64,000 bases of DNA from CF-39 sp035651155 (GCA_035651155.1 DASRGG010000005.1:62001-126000); one strand, 5' to 3'; shown: positions 17,368 through 25,805, counted from the first letter of the stretch. Notes: generated by a model not told the origin, from the letters alone. A program made the numbers and translations.

Positions 17368-19791
17368 TCACGACCGGCCTCCCGGGAGCGTGACGTAGAA
17401 GCCCTCGCGGCCACCCTGCCACGCGCGGCCCAAGAGATCGAACATCGGTTCGGATGCATCTGCTGGCTCGATGTGCGCGACGCCTCCGGGCTGCGCGAGG
17501 CCGTAGGCGAGCACCCCGCCAGCCCGGCTGACGTAGTAGACGAACCCGTTCTGGTCCATCGCGAAGCTCGTGATCGCGCGGCCGACGAGGCCAGCCGTCA
17601 CGCTGAGGCCGCCCGTCTGAGCGGGGCGCAATGAGAACGTCTGGCCCGTGTCGGTCCCGACCCAAACCGTGCCCTGGCGGTCGACGGACAGGGCGGTGAT
17701 CGAGCCGCCATGTGCGAGCGAGTACTCCGTGGTCTTCGCCGTCAGCGGGTCGTAGACGTCGATCGCCTGACGGTCACCGCCGGCGGTCCAGATGCGCCCG
17801 AGCGGATCGGACGCCACCGCCGCGAGTCCCAGGCCGACCGGGATGCGCTGGACCTGTCCGGTGCGCGGGTCGTAGCTCACGAGGCCGTCCGCGCCGGTCG
17901 CGAGCCAGAGCCGCTCGTCGGGGGAGGCCGTGATCGCCGACGCGTTCGTCGCGTAGGCCAGCGGGATCTTCACGTACTGCAACGTGCTGACCGTGAGCGC
18001 GTAGACCATGCTCGACGGACCGTCGACGAAGTACACGTGGTTCCGGCTGGCCGCCATGCTCGTGATCGTCGCGCCGGCGGGAAGCACCGCGAGCTGCAGC
18101 AGATCGCCGTTCTGCATGTGCAGCGCGTTGACGCGGTTCGCGTTGTCGAGATACCAGATGCGCGTCCCGTCGCTCGCGACGCGCGTCGGTCGCTGCGACG
18201 GGGAGACGCTCACGAAGTAGGTGCCCGGCCACAGCGGCCGCGCGTTCAGCGGCACGAGGTCATCCTTCTCTTGGGGCGCGACCACGACCGCCGGCTGCGT
18301 CGCCGCGGGCGTCGGTGTCGCGGATGGACCAGGCGTCGTGATCGCGGTCGGCAGCGGTGTGGCTGTCGACGCCGGGTTTGGCGATGTCGCGGCGGCCGTC
18401 GTGAGCGAGGACGGCAACGGAACGTCCTTCACGTCGTTCGCGCCGATCACGGCGAACTTGCGCTCCGACGCGTCGTACGCGAGATCGCGGGCGTTCGCCG
18501 GCGCGTCGATGGTCGCCGCGGGGAGCCCATCTGACGTGAGGATCGTGATGACTCCCCTCCCGGCGAAGTCCGCCAGCACGGCGAACTGGCCGCCCGGGAG
18601 CGCCGCGACCGCGCGCGGCGTTCCGCCGATCGCGAGGCTGGCACCACCACGGCCGAAGGTGATCGTCGCGCCCGCGGCGCCGTTCGAGAGCACCACGTAG
18701 TTGTCGCCACCGATCGCGAACGCGGCGGCGACACCGCCGGGCGCGCTCGCGAGCGGTGCGTAGGTCGCGGCGTCCGCGAGGATGGACGACTTCGCGGAGA
18801 CGAGGAGCGCACGCCGGCCGTTCGGCTCGATGACGATGATCTGCGGCGCGACGTCCACCTGGTGGACCGACTCGACCTGCTTGGTGCCGCCGTCGATCGT
18901 GGAGATGACGCCCGTGCCGGACGAGGCCGCGCCGGGCGTCGCGCTCGGACCGGGTCCGACGACCGAGGTCACGACGAGGTTGCCCTTGCCGTCGACCTGA
19001 AGGCTCGTCGGCGTGCCGGGAACGCTCACCGCGGTCGCGGCGGTGATCGCCATGCTCGAGCCGTCGATCTCGGTGACCGTCTTCGCCGTCGAGTCGAGCA
19101 CGATGACGGTGTTCGTCGTGAGGTTGATGGCGAGCGCGGTCGGCCGGCCGCCCACGTGGACGATCGCCTTCTGCGCGAGCGTCGTCAGGTCGAGCGCGGC
19201 GACCGTCGCCTGATCGGGCTTCAGCACGTAGAGGGTGTTCGTGTACGGGTTGCGCACCGACTGCTGCGCGGCCGCCACGAGCGGCGTGTTCGGCGTTGCG
19301 GTCACCGTCGGCCCACCCTGCGGCAGGCTCAGGACGAGGATGAGCGAGATGGCCGTGACGACGGCGAGGGTCGGGAGCGGCCACGCGCTCACGAGGCGCG
19401 GCACGCGCACGGTGCGCTCGCGGCCGAGGGCACCGATCGCGGCGTCGACGCGAGCCGACGGGATCGCCACGGGCATCGCCGCGAGCGTCCGGTCCACGGC
19501 GGACCAGTCGCGGACGGCGGCGCGGCAGTCGCCGCACACGGCAAGGTGCGCGGAGGCCATCGCGGCCTCCTCCGGGCCGAGCTCCCGGTCGATGTTCGCG
19601 GAGAGAAATGCCTCTGCCGCGCCGCAGGAGAGCGCGGGCGAGGCGGCGACGTCCTCGTCGACGGCCGCAAAGAGGCGCAGCGCGCCCGCGCAGGAGGCGC
19701 ATTCGCCGAGGTGGGCCGCGGCGGAGGTGGCGTCGGAAGGCGTGAGCTCGCCGTCGAGGTAGGCGGACAGGAGGTCGTCGCTGAGGTGCAT
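17368..19791 (-). CDS. Anti-sigma factor-like protein with two zinc fingers and an extracytoplasmic beta-propeller
   Basis: An 807-residue single-pass protein. Two zf-HC2 anti-sigma modules sit at the N-terminus, with H27-C31-C34 and H82-C86-C89. A membrane helix follows at about residues 138-159 (TLAVVTAISLILVLSL). The extracytoplasmic part is a beta-propeller-like repeat region (NTLYVLKPDQATVAALDL, GRIWTAGGDRQAIDVYDP, GTVWVGTDTGQTFSL) interrupted by a Pro/Thr-rich linker near 475-500. The known role of zf-HC2 domains is holding an ECF sigma factor at the membrane, so the propeller is probably the signal sensor. The ECF sigma gene at 20608-21222 lies upstream on the same strand and is the likely partner. 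Two zinc fingers in one chain is unusual. Confidence 0.75.
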   Translation of the reverse strand: MHLSDDLLSAYLDGELTPSDATSAAAHLGECASCAGALRLFAAVDEDVAASPALSCGAAEAFLSANIDRELGPEEAAMASAHLAVCGDCRAAVRDWSAVDRTLAAMPVAIPSARVDAAIGALGRERTVRVPRLVSAWPLPTLAVVTAISLILVLSLPQGGPTVTATPNTPLVAAAQQSVRNPYTNTLYVLKPDQATVAALDLTTLAQKAIVHVGGRPTALAINLTTNTVIVLDSTAKTVTEIDGSSMAITAATAVSVPGTPTSLQVDGKGNLVVTSVVGPGPSATPGAASSGTGVISTIDGGTKQVESVHQVDVAPQIIVIEPNGRRALLVSAKSSILADAATYAPLASAPGGVAAAFAIGGDNYVVLSNGAAGATITFGRGGASLAIGGTPRAVAALPGGQFAVLADFAGRGVITILTSDGLPAATIDAPANARDLAYDASERKFAVIGANDVKDVPLPSSLTTAAATSPNPASTATPLPTAITTPGPSATPTPAATQPAVVVAPQEKDDLVPLNARPLWPGTYFVSVSPSQRPTRVASDGTRIWYLDNANRVNALHMQNGDLLQLAVLPAGATITSMAASRNHVYFVDGPSSMVYALTVSTLQYVKIPLAYATNASAITASPDERLWLATGADGLVSYDPRTGQVQRIPVGLGLAAVASDPLGRIWTAGGDRQAIDVYDPLTAKTTEYSLAHGGSITALSVDRQGTVWVGTDTGQTFSLRPAQTGGLSVTAGLVGRAITSFAMDQNGFVYYVSRAGGVLAYGLAQPGGVAHIEPADASEPMFDLLGRAWQGGREGFYVTLPGGRS

Positions 19792-20043
19792 GCCCTCCTA
19801 TGACGAGCGGGGCGGCGCCGTTGTCGCGCTCTCAGGCCACAGGCCCGTGAGGACCGTAGGGCGCCCGGGCGGCTCTCAGGGCGTCTTCAGGCCGCTTATG
19901 GCCTTGGGGTACAGGCCAGGCTGGACCCATCGGGCTTTCCCGGGGTGTACGCGGCCTCTGAACGCTGCACGGGCGCGCGATCGGGCTTCGGACGACTACC
20001 GCACGGCGCCCCGGGGTCAGCCGTCGCGTGACAGACTGAACGC

Positions 20044-20394
20044 ATGATCGAGCAGGAGCAGCGGGCGCGTGAGATCCGCCGAGCGCGGCTCGAGGCGGCG
20101 CTTCCGAGCATGGTCGAGAGGCTGAAGCGGCTCGGCGCGCGACGGGTGATCCTGTTCGGCTCGCTGGCGCGTGGCGACGTCGGCAAGCGCAGCGACCTGG
20201 ACCTCATCGTGGTGCTCGACGCCGCACCGCCCCGCTTCCTCGACCGGCTCGCGCTCGTCGACGAGGCGCTGCGGGAGCGGGACGTTCCGCTCGACGTGCT
20301 CGTGTACACGACCTCGGAGCTGGCGGAGCTCTCGCGCACGCGTCCGTTCCTGCGTCGCGCGCTGCGCGAAGGACGCGTCCTGTATGAAGCCTGA
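20044..20394 (+). CDS. MNT-type nucleotidyltransferase (MntA-like antitoxin)
   Basis: A 116-residue minimal nucleotidyltransferase. The active-site signature G-S-x10-D-x-D is complete: GSLARGDVGKRSDLDLIVV, followed by the third acidic strand in VPLDVLVYTT. MntA proteins AMPylate and neutralise HepT (HEPN) ribonuclease toxins. The next gene, overlapping by 11 nt, is such a HEPN protein but truncated. The pair lies in reverse orientation between the anti-sigma gene and the sigma operon, which suggests later insertion. Confidence 0.82.
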   Translation: MIEQEQRAREIRRARLEAALPSMVERLKRLGARRVILFGSLARGDVGKRSDLDLIVVLDAAPPRFLDRLALVDEALRERDVPLDVLVYTTSELAELSRTRPFLRRALREGRVLYEA

Positions 20395-20611
20395 GGCGTC
20401 GGCCGAGGCCGGACGCTGGCTCGCGCAGGCCGAGCGCGACCTCGCCGCGGCACGCGATCTCGAGCGGGCGGGCCACTTCAACGTCGCGTGCTTTCAGGCA
20501 CAGCAGGCAGCGGAGAAGGCGGCGACTCACCCAGACGGTGCGCGACGCCGGTCATCAACGGGGACGATCTCGCTGACCTGGCGGACTCGACTGAGGGCAG
20601 GGAGGCTCTAA
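20384..20611 (+). pseudogene. Truncated HEPN (HepT-like) toxin partner
   Basis: The first ~38 codons (RWLAQAERDLAAARDLERAGHFNVACFQAQQAAEKA) are a textbook HEPN-domain start. After EKA the reading frame changes to unstructured Arg/Thr-rich sequence and ends at codon 75. A normal HEPN protein has about 120-140 residues with the catalytic R-x4-6-H motif in the second half; this is missing. A short VRDAGH-like remnant occurs in another frame at about 20540, consistent with deletion or frameshift. The 3' end overlaps the convergent sigma factor gene by 4 nt. Confidence 0.65.
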
Positions 20612-21222
20612 CCCGCCGGTCCTCGAGTTCCGTAGGCCGCCTTGAAGGCGGCCCGCGCCCGGGCGATGCGGCTCCGGACCGCGGTCATGGTCACGCCCTG
20701 GATGTCGGCGATCTCCTTGTACGAGTAGCCCTCGAGGGCGTGGAGGAGGAGCGCCACGGCGTTCTCCGGCGGAAGGGTGCGCAGCACCGCCTGGACGTGC
20801 TCGCGCTCGCCGACCTCGCCCACCGCGTCCGCGGCGTGCGGTTCGATGGGCGTGTGCTGGACCTGGGTCATGCGGATCCAGGTGAAGCGCCTGCGGCGAC
20901 GGAGGTGGTCGATCGCGCAGTTGCTCGCGACGCGGTAGAGCCAGGGCAGGACCTTGGTCCCGCGCTCGAGCTTCGGCAGCGCGTGGAACGCCTTGGTGAA
21001 GACCTCCTGCGTGACGTCGTCCGCGAGCTCGGCGTCGGAGAGGAAGCGCAGGAGGAACGTGTAGATGCGCGACTTGTACGCGCCGTAGAGCGCGTCGAGC
21101 CCGTCGCGCTGCGATTCCGCCGCGAGTGCCAGGAGCTGCGCGTCCGAGATCACCCCGTGCTCCACGACAGCGACCTTGGCCGGGTCAGCCGAACGGAGCG
21201 ACGCGAACGCGAACACCGGCAC
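20608..21222 (-). CDS. ECF-family RNA polymerase sigma factor
   Basis: A 204-residue sigma-70 family protein with region 2 (DALYGAYKSRIYTFLLRFL, DVTQEVFTKAFHAL, LPWLYRVASNCAIDHLRRRR) and region 4 (LPPENAVALLLHALEGYSYKEIADIQGV, then SRIARARAAFK, the -35 recognising helix). It lacks regions 1 and 3, as in ECF sigma factors. GTG 21222 is given; GTG at 21153 (VISDAQLL) is a plausible alternative. It is the last gene of a three-gene run (gaps 12 and 9 nt) with a secreted repeat protein and a membrane-anchored partner, and is probably regulated by the zf-HC2 protein at 17368-19791. Confidence 0.9.
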   Translation of the reverse strand: MPVFAFASLRSADPAKVAVVEHGVISDAQLLALAAESQRDGLDALYGAYKSRIYTFLLRFLSDAELADDVTQEVFTKAFHALPKLERGTKVLPWLYRVASNCAIDHLRRRRRFTWIRMTQVQHTPIEPHAADAVGEVGEREHVQAVLRTLPPENAVALLLHALEGYSYKEIADIQGVTMTAVRSRIARARAAFKAAYGTRGPAG

Positions 21223-21231
21223 AGGGGGACT

Positions 21232-21711
21232 TTACTGTGCGAGGACCAGGTTGAGAACCTGATCTTGCGTCGGCTGGAGGCGCTTCACGACCTCCTTGAA
21301 ACCGTCCTTGGTGAAGTGGAGGTCGTACGCGACCTGCGCCTGCGGGAAGTCGATGTAGTACACGCCGCGCGCGTCGGTGCGCGGGCTGTGCTCCTGACAG
21401 CCGTTGGGGCCGATGGCGATGCAGACGCCCGGGATCGGCGCTCCCAGCTCGTCGACGACGACACCCTCGATCCGGTACTGGGTACCGGGGTTCCGCCCGG
21501 GGGTGGCCGTCGCCGGCTTCTGCGTCGGCGGGATCGGGATGGTGTTGCCCTGCGGCGTGATCGCGATGAGCGGCGACGCGTTCGGGTCCGGGATCGCCGT
21601 GGTGTTCTCGGTCGCGCGGTATCCCCATACCAGCACGGCCGCCGCGATGAGGAGCGGGACACCGAGCGCGAGGAGCGTCCAGGTGCCCCGATCCTTCCAG
21701 TCGATCTTCAC
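21232..21711 (-). CDS. Membrane-anchored carboxypeptidase-regulatory-like domain protein
   Basis: A 159-residue protein with an N-terminal membrane anchor (TWTLLALGVPLLIAAAVLVWG), a Pro/Thr-rich linker (residues ~45-75) and a C-terminal CarboxypepD_reg-like beta-sandwich (YRIEGVVVDELGAPIPGVCIAIG, then DARGVYYIDFPQ). Such domains are found in surface and transport proteins and have no enzymatic activity of their own. The same domain begins the neighbouring 21724-23499 protein, so the two probably act together. It is placed between that gene and the ECF sigma factor. Confidence 0.7.
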   Translation of the reverse strand: MKIDWKDRGTWTLLALGVPLLIAAAVLVWGYRATENTTAIPDPNASPLIAITPQGNTIPIPPTQKPATATPGRNPGTQYRIEGVVVDELGAPIPGVCIAIGPNGCQEHSPRTDARGVYYIDFPQAQVAYDLHFTKDGFKEVVKRLQPTQDQVLNLVLAQ

Positions 21712-21723
21712 GCGGTCTCCCTG

Positions 21724-23499
21724 CTAGGGGGCGGTGAACCCCTCGTAGATCATCGCGTTGTCGCCGCCGGAAGCCAGCTCGACGACGATGCCGTTGATGG
21801 ACCCGGTGCCGCCGTCGGCCACCACCGAGTATTGCGTGTCGTCGGAGAGGGCGCTCACGTCGCGCGGGTCGACGCGGATCGCCGAGCCCGGCGTGATGGG
21901 GAGGGTCTGCGTGGTCACGAGAGCGCCGTCGCTGAAGCGGTACCACGAGAGCGTGACGCTCACCGCGGACGAGGACTGGATGATGAGCGGCGTCGTCCAT
22001 CCGGCCGCGCCGCCGAGCCTGCGCGTCACGTTCGGCAGGAAGCTCTTCCCGGCGACGGTCGGCGTCGCGGAGTAGGCCATCGCGGTCGCCTCGCTGTTCA
22101 CGTTCACCTGCCCGGCGAGGCTCGCCCCCGGCGCGGAGACGACGAACGAGTAGTCGCCGTCCGGGAGGCAGCCGCCGATCGCGCTCGACGCGCAGAAGGG
22201 CTGCGTGGTGTCGCCGTTCGCGTACCGCACGTCGAAGACCTTGGAGGCGCCCGGCCGGATCGCGCCGAGCGCGTACGTGCGCGCCGTCCCGCCGCCGTGC
22301 GGCGTGAACGCGATCGTCGGCGACGCGGCGCTCGTGCCCAGGTTCTGGACCACGACGGTCGCCGACCGCGATATGCCGTCCGTGTTCTTCGGCGCGTAGG
22401 CGCCGAAGAGCGTAGCGCCGCCGACCACCACGCCGCCGGTGCTCCCGGCCTTCGGATGGACCTGCCACGGCTGGTCGTCCTGCGTGTTCACGACGACGGC
22501 GAGGGGCTGCGACGCGGTGACGGTGACCGCGTACTGCGTGCCGTCCACGAGGCCCGGCTCGACGTTCGGATCGATGAACTGCGAGCGGCCGGCGTCGATG
22601 GTGCGGATCGACGTGACGGTCGGCGCCGTGCCGTCGAAGGAGACGAACCGCGCGGTCGCGGTGGTCGCGACGGCGCCGAGGTTCTGGATGACGAACGGCG
22701 TGTCGAAGCCGAAGAAGCGCCGCGTGATGTTCGGCAGGAACACGCTCGTCGCGCCCGCCGCCGCGCCGACGTACGACATGGCCTCGGCCTCGTCGCCGCT
22801 GCCCTGGTGCTCGTTCACGACGGACACGACGGTCGAGCCGTAGCTGCGCACGACGACCGCGAACTGCGAGTCGCCGGGCAGGTAGGTGTCGTTGTTGGGC
22901 ACGTCCGCGTAGGAGGTGCCGGGCGCGAGGCTCGGCACGACGCGGCAGGTCACGAGCGACCCGTCGGAGAACCGGTAGAAGGAGATCTCCAGACGCGTCG
23001 CGGCGGTGCCGGTGTTCTGCACGATGAACGGCGTGTACCAGCCGCCCGGTCCGCCGAGCGTCTTCGTGACGTTCGGGAGGTAGACGGTGCGCGTCGGCGT
23101 GCCGCCGGTGCATGGCTGCGCGGGCACCTGGCCCGGCTTCAGCATCGGGGCGTCCTGCCTGGTCGCGCCGTGCACGACGAACTGCGGCGAGTCGTATTCC
23201 TGGTAGACGCCGCTCTGGTCGAGGAATTCGAGCTGCTGCGCCGCGGTGACGAGGTCGTTCGGCGGGAAGTCGATGCGATACGTGCCGTCGGCGGCGGTGC
23301 GCGTGAAGCACGTGAGCTTCACCGGGCCGAGGATCACGCAGATGTTGGCGAGCGGAGCACCGGTGGAGGCGTCGAACGCGATCCCGTAGATGTAGCTGTC
23401 GAACGCGGCCGCCTGCCCGCCCGACAGCCCGAGTGACGCGATGACGAACGCGAGGACGACGGACAGCCTGACGGCACGGACGACACGTGTGGGGTCCAT
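21724..23499 (-). CDS. Secreted protein with CarboxypepD_reg-like head and four ~115-residue repeats
   Basis: A 591-residue exported protein. The signal peptide is residues ~1-32 (VRLSVVLAFVIASLGLS). A regulatory-like beta-sandwich follows (YIYGIAFDASTGAPLANICVILG). Then four related repeats each start with a phrase such as VYLPNVTKTLGG, VFLPNITRRFFG, LFGAYAPKNTDG and SFLPNVTRRLGG, followed by an IVQN-type strand. The repeats look like Ig-like beta-sandwiches of an adhesin or matrix protein. It is the first gene of the sigma operon. No catalytic residues are recognised. Confidence 0.7.
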   Translation of the reverse strand: MDPTRVVRAVRLSVVLAFVIASLGLSGGQAAAFDSYIYGIAFDASTGAPLANICVILGPVKLTCFTRTAADGTYRIDFPPNDLVTAAQQLEFLDQSGVYQEYDSPQFVVHGATRQDAPMLKPGQVPAQPCTGGTPTRTVYLPNVTKTLGGPGGWYTPFIVQNTGTAATRLEISFYRFSDGSLVTCRVVPSLAPGTSYADVPNNDTYLPGDSQFAVVVRSYGSTVVSVVNEHQGSGDEAEAMSYVGAAAGATSVFLPNITRRFFGFDTPFVIQNLGAVATTATARFVSFDGTAPTVTSIRTIDAGRSQFIDPNVEPGLVDGTQYAVTVTASQPLAVVVNTQDDQPWQVHPKAGSTGGVVVGGATLFGAYAPKNTDGISRSATVVVQNLGTSAASPTIAFTPHGGGTARTYALGAIRPGASKVFDVRYANGDTTQPFCASSAIGGCLPDGDYSFVVSAPGASLAGQVNVNSEATAMAYSATPTVAGKSFLPNVTRRLGGAAGWTTPLIIQSSSAVSVTLSWYRFSDGALVTTQTLPITPGSAIRVDPRDVSALSDDTQYSVVADGGTGSINGIVVELASGGDNAMIYEGFTAP

Positions 23500-23595
23500 G
23501 TCGTGACTAACGACGCAGGTGCCATTTCAGTTTCGTCGGCGGCGACCGCGTGGTGTACGAGCCTCGGGCCTTCGCGAGCTGGGCGCCTCGCTCGT

Positions 23596-23625
23596 TGTAC
23601 GTCTACATGTACGTTCAGATGTACG
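23596..23625 (+). repeat. Three TGTACG repeats at 12-bp spacing, possible operator
   Basis: TGTACG occurs at 23596, 23608 and 23620, exactly one helical turn-plus apart, and the second unit contains the palindrome TACATGTA. The third copy ends at the ATG of the RelE-like gene at 23626. This layout fits an operator for autoregulation of a toxin-antitoxin gene. Confidence 0.45.
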
Positions 23626-24009
23626 ATGGCGGCGCTCCTCGCGCGCGACCGGCGCGACGCCGGTGAGACGTCGCGCCCGCTCGCGGAGCTGATCGCCGAG
23701 CGTCGCGGTGCCCGCCCGAAGCGTCGCACGCCGCGACGCGCGCATGCCGCGTATCGCGTCCACGTCCAGCGATCGGCGGAGCGCGATCTCGAGCTCCTCG
23801 CGCCCGCGCTCTTCGATCGGATCGCGAGACGGCTCGTCGCGCTCGGCGCGGTTCCGCGGCCGTCAGGAGCGGAGAAGCTCGTCGCGATCGAGGCCTATCG
23901 CCTTCGTGCGGGCGACGACCGCGTCGTGTACGAGGTCAACGACCGCACGCGCGTCGTGATCGTCACGCGGATCCGGCATCGCCGGGAGGTCTACCGGAGG
24001 CTGCGCTGA
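23626..24009 (+). CDS. RelE/ParE-family toxin with an unusual N-terminal extension
   Basis: The C-terminal ~85 residues match RelE mRNA interferases: YRVHVQRSAERDLELLAPALFDRIARRLVAL, then EKLVAIEAYRLRAGDDRVVYEV and VIVTRIRHRREVYRRL. The basic residues near the end are those used to bind the ribosomal substrate. An extra ~42 residues precede the domain (start ATG 23626, PLAELIAERRGARPKR). No separate antitoxin gene is present, and no start codon occurs directly before the RelE domain, so this may be a fusion or remnant of the antitoxin's C-terminus. It is transcribed towards the broken vapB gene. Confidence 0.65.
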   Translation: MAALLARDRRDAGETSRPLAELIAERRGARPKRRTPRRAHAAYRVHVQRSAERDLELLAPALFDRIARRLVALGAVPRPSGAEKLVAIEAYRLRAGDDRVVYEVNDRTRVVIVTRIRHRREVYRRLR

Positions 24010-24064
24010 ACGATCGCAAGGACGAAGACGTCGGAGCGCTCGAGGCGGGGGGCACGCGCGCCTT

Positions 24065-24259
24065 GACGATCAGTCGGCGCTGATCCGGCGCGCGATCGAC
24101 CGCGAATACCTCGGACGGGCTCGGTGATCGAAGGCGGATCGTTTGCGCGCCATCCGCAGCGCCGCGGGAGCGTAGCGGGGGCGGACCGAGACCGGTGCGG
24201 ACTACGTCGAGCGCATGCGTTCCGGGCGGCTCGCGCGCCTTTGCGCGCGCGCGCGATGA
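24065..24259 (+). pseudogene. VapB antitoxin gene broken by two in-frame stop codons
   Basis: One uninterrupted reading frame reads DDQSALIRRAIDREYLGRAR, stop TGA at 24125, SKADRLRAIRSAAGA, stop TAG, RGRTETGADYVERMRSGRL, ending TGA at 24257-24259. The first part is a ribbon-helix-helix antitoxin C-helix; the second is the toxin-binding tail typical of VapB. TAG sits where a tryptophan (TGG) is usual, and TGA where an arginine codon (CGA) is likely, so both can be single-base changes. The final TGA overlaps the ATG of vapC as ATGA, the normal vapBC arrangement. The N-terminal part is not recognisable. Confidence 0.62.
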
Positions 24260-24645
24260 GGTACGCGATCGATACGTCGGTCCTGATCGACGTCCTGCGC
24301 GAGTACCGGCCTGCCGTCGAGCTCCTCGAGCGGCTGGCGGAGCAAGAGGCTCAGCTGGTGAGCTCGTACGTCGTTCGCACCGAGGTGCTCAGCGGGATGC
24401 GTCGCGGTGAAGAGCGCGGCACGCGCGCGCTCCTGGAGCTCGTGGAATGGCTGCCTGTGGGGGAGCCGGAATCCGAAGCCGCGGGAGCGTTGGGGCGGAG
24501 GTGCGCCGGGGCGAACCAAGGGCTCGACACCCCCGACCTGCTGCTCGCGGAGGTCGCCGAACGTCAGGGTGCCGAGCTGCTCACGACGAACGTCAAGCGC
24601 TTCCGCGAGATCTTTCCAGGCATCCGCGCGCCGTACCCGTACTAG
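24256..24645 (+). CDS. VapC-type PIN-domain ribonuclease toxin
   Basis: A 129-residue PIN domain with the metal-binding acids D6 (YAIDTSVLIDVL), E43 (VVRTEVLSG) and D94 (LDTPDLLLAEVAE) in place, and the last conserved strand LLTTNVKRFREIFPG. VapC toxins cleave tRNA or rRNA and need Mg2+. The start ATG at 24256 lies directly at the PIN fold. The matching VapB gene upstream has two stop codons, so an intact toxin appears to sit without its antitoxin; a silent promoter, readthrough, or antitoxin from elsewhere are possible reasons. Confidence 0.8.
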   Translation: MRYAIDTSVLIDVLREYRPAVELLERLAEQEAQLVSSYVVRTEVLSGMRRGEERGTRALLELVEWLPVGEPESEAAGALGRRCAGANQGLDTPDLLLAEVAERQGAELLTTNVKRFREIFPGIRAPYPY

Positions 24646-24680
24646 CCGTACCCGTACTAGAGGACGCGGATCGGCGTCGC

Positions 24681-25805
24681 CTACCGCAGGGGGAGGCGCT
24701 CGATCGCGCGCAGCGCGGAGAGGCCGTCGCCGATGCCGCCGATGAGATACGCGTCCGACCCGGTGACCACCAGATCGCCGAGAGCCCGCGCGATGGACGG
24801 GCTGGCGAACTCCGACCACGCGTTCGTCGCGGGATCCCAGATCTCCGCGCCCGCGACCGGGACCCAGTCCTGACGATCCGGGAGCTGGCGCGATCCGCCG
24901 GTGATGAGCACGCGGCCGTCCGGGAGCGCCGCGGCCTGCTCGATGAGACGCGGCTCCACCAGCGCGCCCGCGTAGGTGAACACGCCGCGCGCGGCGTCGT
25001 AGCGCTCGGCGGTGTTCGCCGCGGCCTGCTGCCCGCCGATGATGAGCACGTCGCCGTCGCGCAGCGCGACCATCGCGTGCTGCACGCGCGGGACGGACAT
25101 GTCGGGACCGGGCGTCCAGAGGTCCTTCGCGGGGTCGTAGATCACCGAGCTCTTCATCGGCGCGCCGATCTTCGAGAGGCCGCCGGCGACGAGCACGCGC
25201 CCGTCGCGCAGCGGCGCGATCGAGAAGCGCACGCGCGGCTCGGGCAGCGGCGCGGCCTCGGTCCAGCGATCGGCCTTCGGGTCGTACAGCTCGCTCGACG
25301 CGAGCGGCACGGTGCCGAAGTTCCCGCCGGTGACGAGCACCCGCCCGTCGCGGAGCGCGGCCGCGCCGTGATCGCTGCGCGCCTGCAGGAGCGGCGCCGC
25401 GCGGCGCCAGCGGTGCTCGAACGGGAGGTACACGTCGACGCGGTCCGACGAGTGGAACGCCTTCGCGTACCACTCCACGCCGCCGGCGATGACGAGGCGA
25501 TCGCCGCCGACCTGGGTCATGGTGTGGTGGAGGCGCCCGGGGAGCGGCTGCTCGAGCACCCGGAGCGTGTCCGTGAGCGGATCGATGAGCTCGGTCGCGG
25601 GATTCACGACGCCGGGATCGTTCTCGTCGAGCCCGCCGAACACGAAGATCTCACCGGTGGGAAGGAGCGTCGCGCTCGCGTACGCGCGCGGGCGCGCGAG
25701 CTGCGCCATGGTGGTCCACCCGGCGTCCTTGAAGCCCTGCGGCGCGCTCGCCCCCACCAGTACGGCGACGGCGAGCGGCACGACGAGCGTGCCGACCCAC
25801 CTCAT
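24681..25805 (-). CDS. Secreted Kelch-repeat beta-propeller protein
   Basis: A 374-residue exported protein with a signal peptide (WVGTLVVPLAVAVLVGASA). About seven Kelch motifs follow, each ending in a hydrophobic-GG pair: EIFVFGG, RLVIAGG, RVLVTGG, RVLVAGG, DVLIIGG, RVLITGG, AYLIGG. This predicts a seven-bladed propeller. Kelch propellers bind proteins or glycans; a galactose-oxidase-like catalytic domain is not seen. The ATG overlaps the stop of the preceding amidase gene (ATGA at 25802-25805), so the two are translated together. Confidence 0.82.
   Translation of the reverse strand: MRWVGTLVVPLAVAVLVGASAPQGFKDAGWTTMAQLARPRAYASATLLPTGEIFVFGGLDENDPGVVNPATELIDPLTDTLRVLEQPLPGRLHHTMTQVGGDRLVIAGGVEWYAKAFHSSDRVDVYLPFEHRWRRAAPLLQARSDHGAAALRDGRVLVTGGNFGTVPLASSELYDPKADRWTEAAPLPEPRVRFSIAPLRDGRVLVAGGLSKIGAPMKSSVIYDPAKDLWTPGPDMSVPRVQHAMVALRDGDVLIIGGQQAAANTAERYDAARGVFTYAGALVEPRLIEQAAALPDGRVLITGGSRQLPDRQDWVPVAGAEIWDPATNAWSEFASPSIARALGDLVVTGSDAYLIGGIGDGLSALRAIERLPLR

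Noticed and set aside
23503..23625. Extending the RelE-like gene upstream to GTG 23503
   Set aside because: The extra codons are Ser/Thr/Cys-rich without protein-like pattern and would run through the likely operator repeats.
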